NCBI GenBank assembly: GCA_034434335.1
Contig: DAOTZS010000019.1
Location: 1 to 31,916, forward strand
Length of the DNA: 31,916 nt
Reading direction: 5' to 3'
DNA from: DAOTZS01 sp034434335
GTDB lineage: Bacteria; Chloroflexota; Anaerolineae; CG2-30-64-16
Both the position numbers and the translations under genes were made by a program. Every line of letters starts with the position of its first letter. Positions within the stretch are counted from its first letter, which is position 1. The notes under the pieces were generated by a model, which searched no databases, had not been told where the DNA came from, and saw only the letters and a program-made list of their open reading frames with translations. Positions 1 through 7,933 of this stretch are shown here, piece after piece.

Positions 1-13
1 CGGCCCGGTATCC

Positions 14-1126
14 TCATCCCTTATCCCCTTCGCCCTGCTCCTCGCTACTCGCAGCGCCGGCGCCCTGCTCCTGCGCCAGCTTCTTACGCCGCTCTTCGGC
101 CTTGCGCGCGATGCGGTTAAAGGTGCTGGTCAGCCCCATGGCCTTCTTGACCTCGCGCAGGGTCTCGGCACCCACCTGGCGCATGCGCATGGTGCCGTTG
201 TAGATGATCTCGTCTACCAGGCCACTCTGCGCCATGTAATACTCCGCGCGCTCTCGGATCGGATCCAAGAACTGGTTGAGCACCGTGGCCAGCCGTTCCT
301 TCACCTCCACATCCCCAATGCGCCCTGCCCGGTAACGCGCTTTGAGCTCCTCCACCTCGGCCTTGTTCGGGTTGAAGTGGTCATGGTAGATAAAGACCGG
401 GTTGCCCTCTACCGTGCCAGGGATATCAGCGTGGATGCGCTTGGGGTCGGTGTACATGCTGAACACCTTCTTGCGCACGGTCGCGGCATCGTCACAGAGG
501 AAGATAGCGTTGCCTAACGACTTGCTCATCTTGGCCTGGCCATCTGTGCCGGGGAGGGTATCCCCCTGGACCAGGTCGTCAGGGATAGGGAACACCTCGC
601 CGTAGAGGCTGTTGAAGCGGCGGGCCAGCTCACGGGTGACCTCCACATGGGCCTGGTTATCCTTCCCCACCGGCACCAGGTGGGCTTTGGGCAGCAGGAT
701 GTCGGCTGCCTGGAGAACCGGATAGCCCAGCAGCCCGAACGGGATCGCCTCTTCATCCATCAGAGCGGCGCGGGCCATCTCCTTAATGCTGGGCAGACGG
801 GCCAGGCGGGGGACTGTCACCAGATTGCCCAGCAGGAGCGCCAGTTCATACGTCTCGTGCACAGCAGACTGCAGGAAGATGGTGGACTTGGCCGGGTCAA
901 TCCCTACGCTCAGGTAATCCAAAACCATCCCGCGCGCATTATCGGCAATCTGGGCGATGCTTTCTGGCTCCGGCTTGGTGGTCAGCATGTGCAGGTCAGC
1001 GATGATGAAGAAGCACTCGTATTCGTCCTGCAAGAGCACCCGATTGCGCAGGCTACCCACATAGTGGCCCAGGTGCAGGCGACCGGTAGGCCGGTCGCCG
1101 GTAAGGATACGACGTTTCTCTGCCAT
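14..1126 (-). CDS. trpS: Tryptophan--tRNA ligase
   Basis: This cytoplasmic class I aminoacyl-tRNA synthetase charges tRNA-Trp with tryptophan using ATP. The 370-aa product has the class I signature near residues 13-22 (PTGRLHLGHYVG, the HIGH motif) and the AKMSKSLGNA loop (KMSKS motif) near residue 200, in the usual TrpRS order, plus a short charged C-terminal tail rich in E, K and A. Length is slightly above the family norm of about 330-350 because of that tail. The ATG at 1126 follows an AGGAG box nine bases upstream. The upstream leader carries a T-box with a UGG specifier, which independently supports the tryptophan assignment. The gene stops 13 bases from the window edge, so its downstream neighbour is not seen. 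Confidence 0.97.
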   Translation of the reverse strand: MAEKRRILTGDRPTGRLHLGHYVGSLRNRVLLQDEYECFFIIADLHMLTTKPEPESIAQIADNARGMVLDYLSVGIDPAKSTIFLQSAVHETYELALLLGNLVTVPRLARLPSIKEMARAALMDEEAIPFGLLGYPVLQAADILLPKAHLVPVGKDNQAHVEVTRELARRFNSLYGEVFPIPDDLVQGDTLPGTDGQAKMSKSLGNAIFLCDDAATVRKKVFSMYTDPKRIHADIPGTVEGNPVFIYHDHFNPNKAEVEELKARYRAGRIGDVEVKERLATVLNQFLDPIRERAEYYMAQSGLVDEIIYNGTMRMRQVGAETLREVKKAMGLTSTFNRIARKAEERRKKLAQEQGAGAASSEEQGEGDKG

Positions 1127-1190
1127 AAGATTATCTCCTGAAGAATTTATCTACGGGTTACCTTCGTCTCTGGTCTAGCCCTAATACACA

Positions 1191-1621
1191 CCGGATTCTG
1201 GCGAATTTAGAAAACACCCATATTTTGGCCTTGGCCACTGAGAGGCACAAGACGTAAGCTTCGTAGTAGCGACTTTAGCCGCTCTCAGCGCGTCGATGGT
1301 TCCCTTCTTGGATGTTGCTGCCGGACGCCTGCCCGCCTACTGCGGCGGGAGAAGAAAGGACTCTGCGGTAGGCTTCGCCTCTGTATCTATCTGGGTGGGC
1401 GACGGCATTGCCGTCGCCCACCCAGGGCATTGCCGTCGCCCACCCAGGGCATTGCCGTCGCCCACCCCTGGCTGAACCCTTCAGTGAGGGCTTTTCGCCA
1501 TGAAAAAGGTTGCTTCGCCCTCTTCTGGGGCTCGCAGTGACCAACAACATCTTATGGGAAGACCACCGGCGCGTCCAGAACGACTGAAGTCGTTACTACG
1601 AAGCAAAGGCACCGGTATCCG
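1191..1621. mobile_element. MITE-like element, family M2 copy 1
   Basis: This is a non-coding insertion between the trpS T-box terminator and trpS. An inner inverted repeat pairs CTTCGTAGTAGCGAC at 1259 with its near-complement ending at 1603. Outer ends (GGATTCTGGCGAATT at 1193, and GGATAC read inward from 1620) are related to those of the shorter copy at 7785-7933. The 7-bp direct repeat ATACACA lies just outside both ends (1184-1190 and 1622-1628), a plausible target duplication. There is no transposase gene. The interior holds the palindromic array at 1393-1467. The boundaries are approximate because the outer ends have diverged. Confidence 0.6.
1393..1467. repeat. Palindrome plus 22-bp tandem repeats
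   Basis: A 31-nt perfect palindrome (1393-1423, outer GGGT...ACCC, centre GGCATTGCC) is followed by two exact 22-bp repeats (1424-1445 and 1446-1467). These repeats each duplicate its right half. The same architecture with different but complementary arms occurs at 31744-31774. The units are contiguous with no spacers, so this is not a CRISPR. Confidence 0.85.
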
Positions 1622-1623
1622 AT

Positions 1624-1669
1624 ACACAAACGAAACGCCTCGTCCCCTAACCCATCAGGGACGAGGCGT
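1624..1669 (-). terminator. T-box regulated intrinsic terminator
   Basis: Twelve-base-pair arms (1635-1646 and 1658-1669) pair around an 11-nt loop. On the minus strand the hairpin is followed by TTTCGTTTG. It starts about eight bases after the T-box sequence, the normal position for the competing terminator of a T-box leader. Confidence 0.9.
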
Positions 1670-1937
1670 CTAACCTCGCGGTGCCACCCTGGTTGGGCTG
1701 CCTGAAGCAGCCCCTCTCAGCCGATCCGGCCCCGGTATCACACCCGGCCATGATCGCACGCCCTGTAACGGGGGCGCCACCGGCACAGCCTAGTCAGGTC
1801 AAGCCCTTTCAGCCTGCAACTCCCCGGCCCATTCGCCGGCGCCGTGGATACCCCCTCTCACCCTCTGGGGCTCGCTGAACCCCGTTGCGCCGGTTACTCT
1901 CCCGGTTCACAGTCGTTAGGAGCGGATCAACATTTGC
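1624..1937 (-). promoter_or_regulatory. T-box riboswitch (Trp specifier) of trpS
   Basis: Read on the minus strand, this leader contains the invariant T-box AGGGTGGCACCGCG (complement of 1677-1690), followed at once by a GC-rich hairpin and a U-rich tract. A stem I region further upstream contains GAATGGGCC; the codon UGG (complement of 1829-1831) followed by a purine fits a tryptophan specifier. Uncharged tRNA-Trp would pair with the specifier and the T-box bulge and favour the antiterminator, switching trpS on when tryptophan is scarce. The T-box sequence, the terminator and the downstream trpS are seen directly. The exact stem I fold and the 5' end (placed from the promoter at 1944-1972) are inferred. 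Confidence 0.93.
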
Positions 1938-1943
1938 AGGACC

Positions 1944-1972
1944 AGTATGCCACATGGCTCGCTGGCTGTCAA
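1944..1972 (-). promoter_or_regulatory. Promoter of the trpS leader
   Basis: On the minus strand a perfect TTGACA (1972-1967) is separated by 17 bases from CATACT (1949-1944). The predicted transcript start, near 1937, is just upstream of the T-box stem I region. Confidence 0.75.
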
Positions 1973-2047
1973 ACAGCGTCGGCCCGGGGCCAGGCAATCA
2001 AATCCCGCGGTCGGGCTGCCAGCCTGATCTACACTTTTGGAATTGCC

Positions 2048-2079
2048 GCAATTCGCCAAGCAGGCGCTTGGCGAATTGC
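2048..2079. promoter_or_regulatory. 13-bp palindrome overlapping a -35 box (operator candidate)
   Basis: Perfect 13-bp inverted arms (GCAATTCGCCAAG at 2048-2060 and its complement at 2067-2079) flank a 6-base centre. The right arm covers the -35 hexamer of the plus-strand promoter at 2068-2096. A repressor site is a reasonable reading; a plain hairpin is the alternative. Confidence 0.5.
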
Positions 2080-2096
2080 TTACCCTGTGTTAGACT
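2068..2096 (+). promoter_or_regulatory. Candidate promoter of the 2121/2448 pair
   Basis: TTGGCG (2068-2073), a 17-base spacer and TAGACT (2091-2096) lie 25 bases before the start codon of the downstream gene. They face away from the trpS leader promoter. Confidence 0.55.
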
Positions 2097-2120
2097 AGAG
2101 CTGTTCTCGGAGGTGCCGCG

Positions 2121-2444
2121 ATGGGAAATGTTACCGGAACGATTCGCGATGTTGCCATTATTGTGCTGGCCATCGAATCTATCCTGATCGGGGTGCTGCT
2201 GGCGGTTTTGGTGATCCAGGTGATCAGGCTGGTAAGGCTGTTACGCCAGGAGGTGCTGCCGATCCTGAACTCGACCCAGGAGACGGTGAGCACTGTGCGT
2301 GGCACGGCCACTTTTGTCAGTGATCACCTGGTGCAACCGGTGGTAAAGGTGGCCAGCTATTCAGCGGGGGTGCGTCAGGCTCTGAACGCGCTGCTCAGGT
2401 TCAGGCACCGCGATGGGCGCAAGACAGACGAGAAGGAGGCGTGA
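2121..2444 (+). CDS. Small membrane-anchored protein (DUF948-like)
   Basis: The 107-aa protein has one hydrophobic segment at about residues 10-35 (IIVLAIESILIGVLLAVLVI). An amphipathic stretch follows that would continue as a helix, then a short basic tail ending in KTDEKEA. This resembles the general-stress membrane proteins of the DUF948/YtxG type that sit beside YtxH genes, though the match is judged by layout rather than by a diagnostic motif. GGAGG lies seven bases before the ATG. The next gene starts three bases after the stop, so the two are almost certainly cotranscribed and probably act together at the envelope. No enzymatic function is evident. Confidence 0.75.
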   Translation: MGNVTGTIRDVAIIVLAIESILIGVLLAVLVIQVIRLVRLLRQEVLPILNSTQETVSTVRGTATFVSDHLVQPVVKVASYSAGVRQALNALLRFRHRDGRKTDEKEA

Positions 2445-2447
2445 ACA

Positions 2448-2780
2448 ATGAGCGAGAGTTGTGGTGATTTCTTTGCCGGCTTCCTGGTGGGGGCTCTGGC
2501 CGGCGCGGCGGCAGCTCTTCTGCTGACACCCTGCTCGGGTGAGGAGATGCGCCAGCGCCTGGAGCAGAAGGGGATCGAACTCAAGCAACAGGCGGTCCGC
2601 CTGGCTGAAGAGGCCCGCGCCCAGACCCAACAGGCCATCGGGGAAGCTGTGGAGCAGGTGCAGGAACGGGGACGCATTGTACTGGCTGAGAATGTCAGGA
2701 AAGCTCAGCAGGCAGTGCAAGAGGCTCAGGCCCGGCTGAGCAAAGCAGAAGAAGGTGGAGCTGCCGGACAACCGATTTGA
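2448..2780 (+). CDS. YtxH domain-containing protein
   Basis: This 110-aa protein has a glycine/alanine-rich hydrophobic N-terminus (residues 8-26, FFAGFLVGALAGAAAALLL) ending in the TPCSGEEMRQ turn. That segment is the YtxH signature of a short membrane helix followed by 'TP.SG.E.R'. The rest, to about residue 100, is a highly charged Ala/Glu/Gln-rich amphipathic helix likely to form a coiled coil. Members of the family are associated with general stress in Bacillus, and their biochemical role is not known. It follows the membrane protein at 2121-2444 with a 3-base gap and ends before a bidirectional terminator. Confidence 0.85.
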   Translation: MSESCGDFFAGFLVGALAGAAAALLLTPCSGEEMRQRLEQKGIELKQQAVRLAEEARAQTQQAIGEAVEQVQERGRIVLAENVRKAQQAVQEAQARLSKAEEGGAAGQPI

Positions 2781-2800
2781 GAACATGCCTCAGGGAAATA

Positions 2801-2837
2801 AATAAACCGGGTTTCCGCCCCAGAAACCCGGTTTATT
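2801..2837. terminator. Bidirectional intrinsic terminator
   Basis: Perfect 15-bp arms (2801-2815 and 2823-2837) pair around a 7-nt loop. There are A residues on the left and T residues on the right of the stem, so it can terminate both the YtxH transcript and the convergent nnr transcript. The nnr stop codon (2841-2843) is only three bases away. Confidence 0.92.
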
Positions 2838-2840
2838 TTC

Positions 2841-4673
2841 TCAAAAACGCGGCGTATAGGTATACAGTTGCTGGAGTGCTTGCGGGAACTGCCTTATCAG
2901 ATCACCGGCGACCGTTCCACTGAGGCTGGAGCGTAAAGCCAACAGGCCGGCATGGCCATGGAGATAGGCTCCACAGACGGCAGCTTCAAAGGCTGACAGG
3001 CCCTGTGCCAGGAAGCCAACAATAGCTCCTGCCAACACATCTCCGCTGCCGGCTGTCGCCAGGGAGGGAATGGCGAAGGGCAATACGGCGGTGCGGCCTT
3101 CCGGCGCCGCGATGACGGTATGTGGCCCCTTGAGTAAGACGATGTGCCCCCACTCGGCTGCCCAGCGCCGTGCCGTCAGGATGCGCTGAGCATTTACCTC
3201 CTGAGCGGTTGTCCCGGTCAGGCGCGCCATCTCACCAGGATGGGGGGTGAGGATGCTGTGGGGGGGTAGCCGGGCCGGCCAGTCGGGCAGGGAGGCCAGG
3301 ATGTTGAGGGCGTCTGCGTCTACCACGGTGTGCCCCTGCCAGCGCTCCCGGGGCAGCCCATCCGCCCCAAACAGCCGTTCGATGAAGCCTCTGGCGTCGT
3401 GTTCGGTGGTGAAGCCAGGTCCCACGAGTAAGGCATCATAACTCTCCAGCCGGGCCAGCAGTTGGGGTACTCCAGCCGGGGTGTGAATGCCCCCCGCGTC
3501 GGCCAGCGGCAGCCAGGTGACCTCAGGGAGCGCGCCGGCCAGGGCCAGGTGGAGCGCGGCGGGAATAGCCATGGTGACCAGGCCTGCGCCGGCACGGGTC
3601 GCCGCGGCACCGCTTAGATAGGCGGCGCCAGTGTAGTAAAGCGAGCCCCCCACGATCATGGCCCGGCCAAAGGTGCCCTTGTGGGCGTCGGGTGGCCGCC
3701 GCGGCAGGTAGCCGCGAATATCCGCGGGGCTTACCAGTTCGGTTTGAATCGCGCTGGCCAGCTCGGCCGAGACCCCAATATCGGCCACTGCTAAGATGCC
3801 ACATGCTCCCGCACCCGGATATTGCAGTTGGCCCCACTTGGGAAAGGCAAAGGTGACGGTGAGTTCGGCTGGCAGGGTGGCGGGGTCGAGTTGCCCCGTG
3901 TCACAGTTGAGCCCGCTGGGGCAATCTACAGCCACGATCGGTGGCTGAGGCCACGGGACGGGGGGAAGCTCCTCTTCTTCCTCCCACTCCTCCTCTCCCA
4001 ACTCTTCGTCTTCCTCCCACTCCTCATCCCACGCCTCCTCTTCTGAGTTGGGCCACTCCTCTTCATCTTCTGCTTCTTCTCCTATGGCCGGGAAGCGCGT
4101 CTCCCCCTCAGGCAACTTCAGCCCCAGGGAATAGGCCTCTGCCAGGGGGAACTGCATGAGTGCCATGCCGGGTTCAGCTTGCTTCTGGAAGGCCGCGCTG
4201 CGCCGGGCCTCAACTTCTTCCTTCACCACGGCCAGAAGCCGGGCCAGGGTGCCTTCAATAGGTCGCGTGACCCCTGTACCCAGCAGGGCATCAACGATCA
4301 CGTCGGTGCGGCGCACCTCCTCTCGCAGATTAGCGCCTTCCGGGTCATTGTCGGCCCACAGGATCGCCACCCCGCGTCGGCGGCGCTTGAGCCAGCGGAA
4401 GTTCTCGTCATTGCGCACATCGCGCTTCCAAATATAGATCGTAACCTGGTAGTTGGCCTCGCGTAGATAGCGGGCCGCCACCAGGCCATCCCCGCCGTTG
4501 TTGCCCGGCCCCACCAGGACCAGGACAGAGCGGTCCTGTCCATCGCGCAATATGATCCTGACCATATTGGCCACCGCCTTGCCGGCCATATCCATCATCG
4601 CCGCGTACGTATGGCCGCTGGCATCCGTGGCCTGTTCAATGCGCCGCATCTCTTCGACGTTGACGATTTTCAT
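2841..4673 (-). CDS. nnr: Bifunctional NAD(P)HX epimerase/dehydratase
   Basis: This enzyme repairs hydrated NADH/NADPH. The N-terminal YjeF_N epimerase domain interconverts R- and S-NAD(P)HX, and the C-terminal ribokinase-like domain dehydrates S-NAD(P)HX with ADP (or ATP). Visible motifs are GPGNNGGDGLVAARYL (residues 55-70), DALLGTG (128-134), VDCPSGLNCDTG (249-260) and, near the C-terminus, TAGSGDVLAGAIVGFL, the dehydratase nucleotide-binding loop. The ATG at 4673 (MKIVNVEEMRRIE) is chosen over upstream in-frame codons because family members begin this way and an AGG-rich stretch precedes it. The product is 610 aa against about 500 usual. The excess is an insertion at about residues 152-244 containing a Glu/Asp/Trp-rich tract (about 199-236) between two conserved strands of the epimerase domain. 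Confidence 0.93.
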   Translation of the reverse strand: MKIVNVEEMRRIEQATDASGHTYAAMMDMAGKAVANMVRIILRDGQDRSVLVLVGPGNNGGDGLVAARYLREANYQVTIYIWKRDVRNDENFRWLKRRRRGVAILWADNDPEGANLREEVRRTDVIVDALLGTGVTRPIEGTLARLLAVVKEEVEARRSAAFQKQAEPGMALMQFPLAEAYSLGLKLPEGETRFPAIGEEAEDEEEWPNSEEEAWDEEWEEDEELGEEEWEEEEELPPVPWPQPPIVAVDCPSGLNCDTGQLDPATLPAELTVTFAFPKWGQLQYPGAGACGILAVADIGVSAELASAIQTELVSPADIRGYLPRRPPDAHKGTFGRAMIVGGSLYYTGAAYLSGAAATRAGAGLVTMAIPAALHLALAGALPEVTWLPLADAGGIHTPAGVPQLLARLESYDALLVGPGFTTEHDARGFIERLFGADGLPRERWQGHTVVDADALNILASLPDWPARLPPHSILTPHPGEMARLTGTTAQEVNAQRILTARRWAAEWGHIVLLKGPHTVIAAPEGRTAVLPFAIPSLATAGSGDVLAGAIVGFLAQGLSAFEAAVCGAYLHGHAGLLALRSSLSGTVAGDLIRQFPQALQQLYTYTPRF

Positions 4674-4945
4674 CTTACCTGTCCCTCCCCACACCTTGTC
4701 AGATAGGCGCTGCTTCAAAACGGAGATCCCCTGCCCCTCTCTTGGCCATGGGCATGGAAGAAAGAGGCCATGGGAAGGGCGTTCTGGGCATGCAGCTGCC
4801 GCTGGCGATAAATCGCCCTTTGCCTGCTGAGCCCGACGATTGATCGTCGGGCCTGAAATCAAAGGATAAACCAGTTGTGAACCATCCCATTGCATGATAC
4901 CCGAATTCCTGGCTGCTGCCAAACGCCGCCCAGACAGTTATCGCT

Positions 4946-4973
4946 TTGCACAAACTACAGTTCATGGTATGAT
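4946..4973 (+). promoter_or_regulatory. Candidate promoter, upstream of the M1-A insertion
   Basis: TTGCAC (4946-4951), a 16-base spacer and TATGAT (4968-4973) match sigma70 hexamers well. The next gene on this strand starts at 5355. Element M1-A has inserted about 30 bases downstream of the predicted start site, lengthening the leader. The rest of 4674-5012 shows no gene. Confidence 0.55.
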
Positions 4974-5012
4974 TGGCCACGCGTCAGGCGGGGCTCCGAT
5001 TTTAGCAGCGCG

Positions 5013-5175
5013 GTAACTATTCAGGCCGATTGAAATCGGCCCTTCTGGGCACTTCGTGCCAGGTGTCGGCCTCCGCCGACACCCTTCATGTGTGCATCAC
5101 CAGGGAGGTCGGCGAAGGCCGACCTCTGGCCGCAGGCCCAAAAGGGTGACTTCCAGTCACCGCCTGAATAGTTAC
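5013..5175. mobile_element. MITE family M1, copy A (8-bp TSD)
   Basis: This 163-bp non-coding element has 14-bp perfect terminal inverted repeats (GTAACTATTCAGGC). It is flanked by a perfect 8-bp direct repeat GCAGCGCG (5005-5012 and 5176-5183). The interior is a chain of short hairpins (for example GGTGTCGGC...GCCGACACC). It is the shortest of three copies, lacking the extra palindromic modules present in copies B and C. GTAA-type ends with 8-bp duplications are typical of IS66-family elements, so mobilisation by an IS66 transposase elsewhere in the genome is inferred. Confidence 0.92.
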
Positions 5176-5207
5176 GCAGCGCGTAGGCCCGGCGACGGCA
5201 GGTAATT

Positions 5208-5327
5208 GCCTACTTGGCTGCCCGCCGCTTTGCACTGTTGGAAATCAGTCTCCTTGGGCGCACTGTGCCGGGCGTCGGCGAAGGCCTGTGGCGGGCGACT
5301 TTAGTCGGCACCGGTAGGTAGTTACGA
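5208..5327. repeat. Possible decayed relative of M1
   Basis: The interior (about 5240-5290) follows the same order of words as M1: a GAAATC segment, a TTGGGC..TGTGCC hairpin, then GGCGTCGGCGAAGGCC. It has many substitutions and no clear ends or target duplication. It may be an old M1 copy, or chance similarity among GC-rich hairpins. Confidence 0.3.
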
Positions 5328-5354
5328 CGGCAGACCGAAAGGGTGGCCGGGCAG

Positions 5355-7724
5355 ATGGGATGGTTGTGGCTCCTTGCGTTATGGCTGGCAATGTTGGGGC
5401 TGAGCTGGGCCGCATGGCGCCGCGGCCAGGTACATGCACCATTGCACCGTGATGTGGCCGCAGCCGGGCTGCTGGCCCTCGCCACCCTGGGCTTCTTCTG
5501 GCGGGTGGTCACCGGCCAGAACTGGATGCCCGCCGACGGGGGTGATCTGGTCTCCTTCCTCTTCCCGACCTATCGCTTTGCCGCGCGCGCCCTGCGGGAG
5601 GGCATCTGGCCCCTCTGGAACCCTTACCTTTATGGGGGTGCTCCCCACGTGGGCGATATCCAGGCCGGTTTCCTCTACCCCCCCAACCTTCTGCTCTTCT
5701 GGCTGCAGCCAGAGTTCCCCTATCGTGCTTTGCAGTGGCTGAGTATCGGCCACATCTGGTTCGCTGGGGTAGGGATGTATTGGTTGGCCGCGCGTCGGCT
5801 GGGGATCGGCCGCCTTCCCGCCCTGGCCGCGGGGCTGGCGTTCATGTTCTCCGATGCCTTTATCGTCCACTTCGGCAACCTGAACTTCAACGCGGCGGCG
5901 AGCTGGACGCCGTGGGTGCTTGGCGCCTATCTGGCTGGACTGAGCGCCGAACAGCCCATGTTTGGCCAGCGCAGGATGGCATGGCCGATAGCGGCAGGGG
6001 TTGGCCTGGCGTTATCTATCCTGGCCGGCCATATCCAGGCTACCCTTTTCATAATCCTGGCCCTGGCCCTCTATACGGCCATCTGGCTCTGGCTTACCCG
6101 CCACCAGGGAGGGGGATTGCCACGGGCAGCAGGGGCCATGGCTCACCTGTTGATTTGCCTGGGACTGGGATGCCTGCTGGCTGCCCCAGTATTGCTACCT
6201 GCGCTGCAGTTAGCCGGTTACACTACTCGCAGCGGGTGGAACTACACGGAGACGGCCGGGTATTCACTGTCGCCGGCGCAGTGGATCGGGTGGGTGATCC
6301 CAGGTTTCTTCGGCCGGGGGCCGCAGTTCCACTGGGGTGCCTGGCCGCGGGTTGAGGTGGGCTATGTGGGGATACTGCCCTTGGTGCTGGCCGGCCTGGC
6401 GCTGGCCCTGCGCCGGGATCGGCATACCTGGGTGTGGTTTGCCCTGGCCGGCATCACCTTTATCCTGGCCCTGGGCATCTATGCCATCCCGCACGGCTGG
6501 CTTACCTTGCTGCCCGGCTTCGGCCAATTGCGTGCGCCGGCCCGCTTTGTGCTGTTGACCGATCTTGCGGTGGCCGTGCTGGCTGGCCTGGGGTTGGAGG
6601 CAGCTCTGCAGCCGCTGAACCAGGCAGGCCGGGCGGCCCTGGAACGGGTCTGGCGGCTGGTGGGCTGGGGTACAGCCGGCACCCTGGCCGTGGCTGTGCC
6701 CCTGGCCTACCTGGCCGTCCTGCTCACCCAAGACCGTGACCCGACCATCGTGCTGCGGGTTTCGATCACCCTTATCGCGGTGATGACATTCTTTGGGCTG
6801 CTGGCTGCGAGCTGGCTGTGGCTGACCGCCAGGCGGGGCGATTGGGCCGCGCCTCAGACACTGGGCTGGCTGGCAGCTGGGCTGATCCTGCTTGACCTGG
6901 CCAGCACCGGCGCCTACCAGGACCTGGGGGACCGCGATCCCAGCCAGAGCTTCATGCAACCAGCCATCGTCTCCTTCCTGGCTGGCCAGCCCGGCCCTTT
7001 CCGTATTGACACCCGCACCGGCATTGACCGCCTCTGGCAGCCGGATACGGCCCTGTACTACGGCCTGGAAGATGTAGGGGGGCTGGCCAACCCCTCTATG
7101 CTGGCTGATGCCGAGTGTTATTGGAATGGCATGGGATCGCGCTCAACCCGGCTCTATGACCTGCTTAACGTCCGTTACGTGATCGCGGCCAAGGATGTGG
7201 TGCTGGATTGGGACAAGTTCGCCCTGGTCTTCGACGGCGACCCCCATCTCAATGTCTATCTGAACCGGACGGCACTGCCGCGGGCCTTCTGCGTTGGCCA
7301 GGTCCGGTCGGTGGCTGACCACGAGGAGGCCTGGGCGGCCATCCACGAATCCGGCTTTGACCCCGCGCAGGTGGCTGTCGTCGAGGGGCCTGAGCTGCCA
7401 GGTGGAGGCCGGTGCGAGGTGAACTGGCTGCGCGCTGAACCGGGCCGGTTGCACCTGGAGGTGGCGGCTGAGGGCCAGGTTTTGCTGGTTGTCAGCCAGA
7501 TGTGGTATCCTGGGTGGGAGATCTGGGTAGATGGCGAGGCGCGGGGTCAACCGTGGCGTACCGATTATGCGTTTCAAGGGATAGCACTAGATAGCGGCCA
7601 ACATCGGGTCGAACTGCGTTTCGTGCCCCTGTTGTGGCGGCTGGGCTGGATACTGGCCGGGTTGGGTGGGGGGTTGGTGGTCGCCGGGGGCATCTGGCTG
7701 CTGACGAGGCGCCCTCGCCGGTAG
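5355..7724 (+). CDS. YfhO family membrane protein (putative GT-C type glycosyltransferase)
   Basis: The 789-aa polytopic protein has about a dozen hydrophobic segments from residue 5 to about 525. Between the first two lie a conserved-looking luminal loop (GGDLVSFLFPTYRFA) and WPLWNPYLYGGAP, the layout of YfhO/GT-C proteins. The C-terminal 250 residues are a soluble beta-rich domain. It contains LLNVRYVIAAKD, RALPR-type (TALPRAF) and YPGWEIWVDG motifs characteristic of the YfhO family, followed by a final membrane helix. B. subtilis YfhO is linked to lipoteichoic acid glycosylation; the substrate here is unknown. A GTG at 5343 is an alternative start, but the ATG at 5355 has better spacing from a GGG-rich stretch. 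The gene stands alone between two repeat elements. Confidence 0.85.
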   Translation: MGWLWLLALWLAMLGLSWAAWRRGQVHAPLHRDVAAAGLLALATLGFFWRVVTGQNWMPADGGDLVSFLFPTYRFAARALREGIWPLWNPYLYGGAPHVGDIQAGFLYPPNLLLFWLQPEFPYRALQWLSIGHIWFAGVGMYWLAARRLGIGRLPALAAGLAFMFSDAFIVHFGNLNFNAAASWTPWVLGAYLAGLSAEQPMFGQRRMAWPIAAGVGLALSILAGHIQATLFIILALALYTAIWLWLTRHQGGGLPRAAGAMAHLLICLGLGCLLAAPVLLPALQLAGYTTRSGWNYTETAGYSLSPAQWIGWVIPGFFGRGPQFHWGAWPRVEVGYVGILPLVLAGLALALRRDRHTWVWFALAGITFILALGIYAIPHGWLTLLPGFGQLRAPARFVLLTDLAVAVLAGLGLEAALQPLNQAGRAALERVWRLVGWGTAGTLAVAVPLAYLAVLLTQDRDPTIVLRVSITLIAVMTFFGLLAASWLWLTARRGDWAAPQTLGWLAAGLILLDLASTGAYQDLGDRDPSQSFMQPAIVSFLAGQPGPFRIDTRTGIDRLWQPDTALYYGLEDVGGLANPSMLADAECYWNGMGSRSTRLYDLLNVRYVIAAKDVVLDWDKFALVFDGDPHLNVYLNRTALPRAFCVGQVRSVADHEEAWAAIHESGFDPAQVAVVEGPELPGGGRCEVNWLRAEPGRLHLEVAAEGQVLLVVSQMWYPGWEIWVDGEARGQPWRTDYAFQGIALDSGQHRVELRFVPLLWRLGWILAGLGGGLVVAGGIWLLTRRPRR

Positions 7725-7784
7725 GGCCCAGAGGACAAGAGCGGCCCTTTGCATCTCGCCCTGGTTTTTTAGTTTTTTGGTTCT

Positions 7785-7933
7785 GGACTCTGGCGAATTC
7801 TGAGGACACCCGCAGCTTGGGCTCGGCAACCTGAGGAGTACGAGGTGTAGGCTTCGTAGTGGCGACTTTGGTCGCTTGCAGGGCGTCCTGAACGACTAAA
7901 GTCGTTACTACGAGGAAAATCGCCAGTGTCCAG
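7785..7933. mobile_element. MITE-like element, family M2 copy 2 (9-bp direct repeats)
   Basis: This 149-bp non-coding element has inverted ends GGACTCTGGCGAATT (left) and its near-complement at 7917-7931. It contains an inner inverted repeat (GCTTCGTAGTGGCGAC against its partner ending at 7915). The 9-bp repeat TTTGGTTCT occurs on both sides (7776-7784 and 7934-7942) and is a likely target duplication. The left half is clearly related to 1193-1290, confirming the family. It sits immediately upstream of the thioredoxin gene. Confidence 0.75.

Noticed and set aside
1393..1467. Possible CRISPR array.
   Set aside because: The units are contiguous 22-bp repeats without unique spacers and no cas genes are present.
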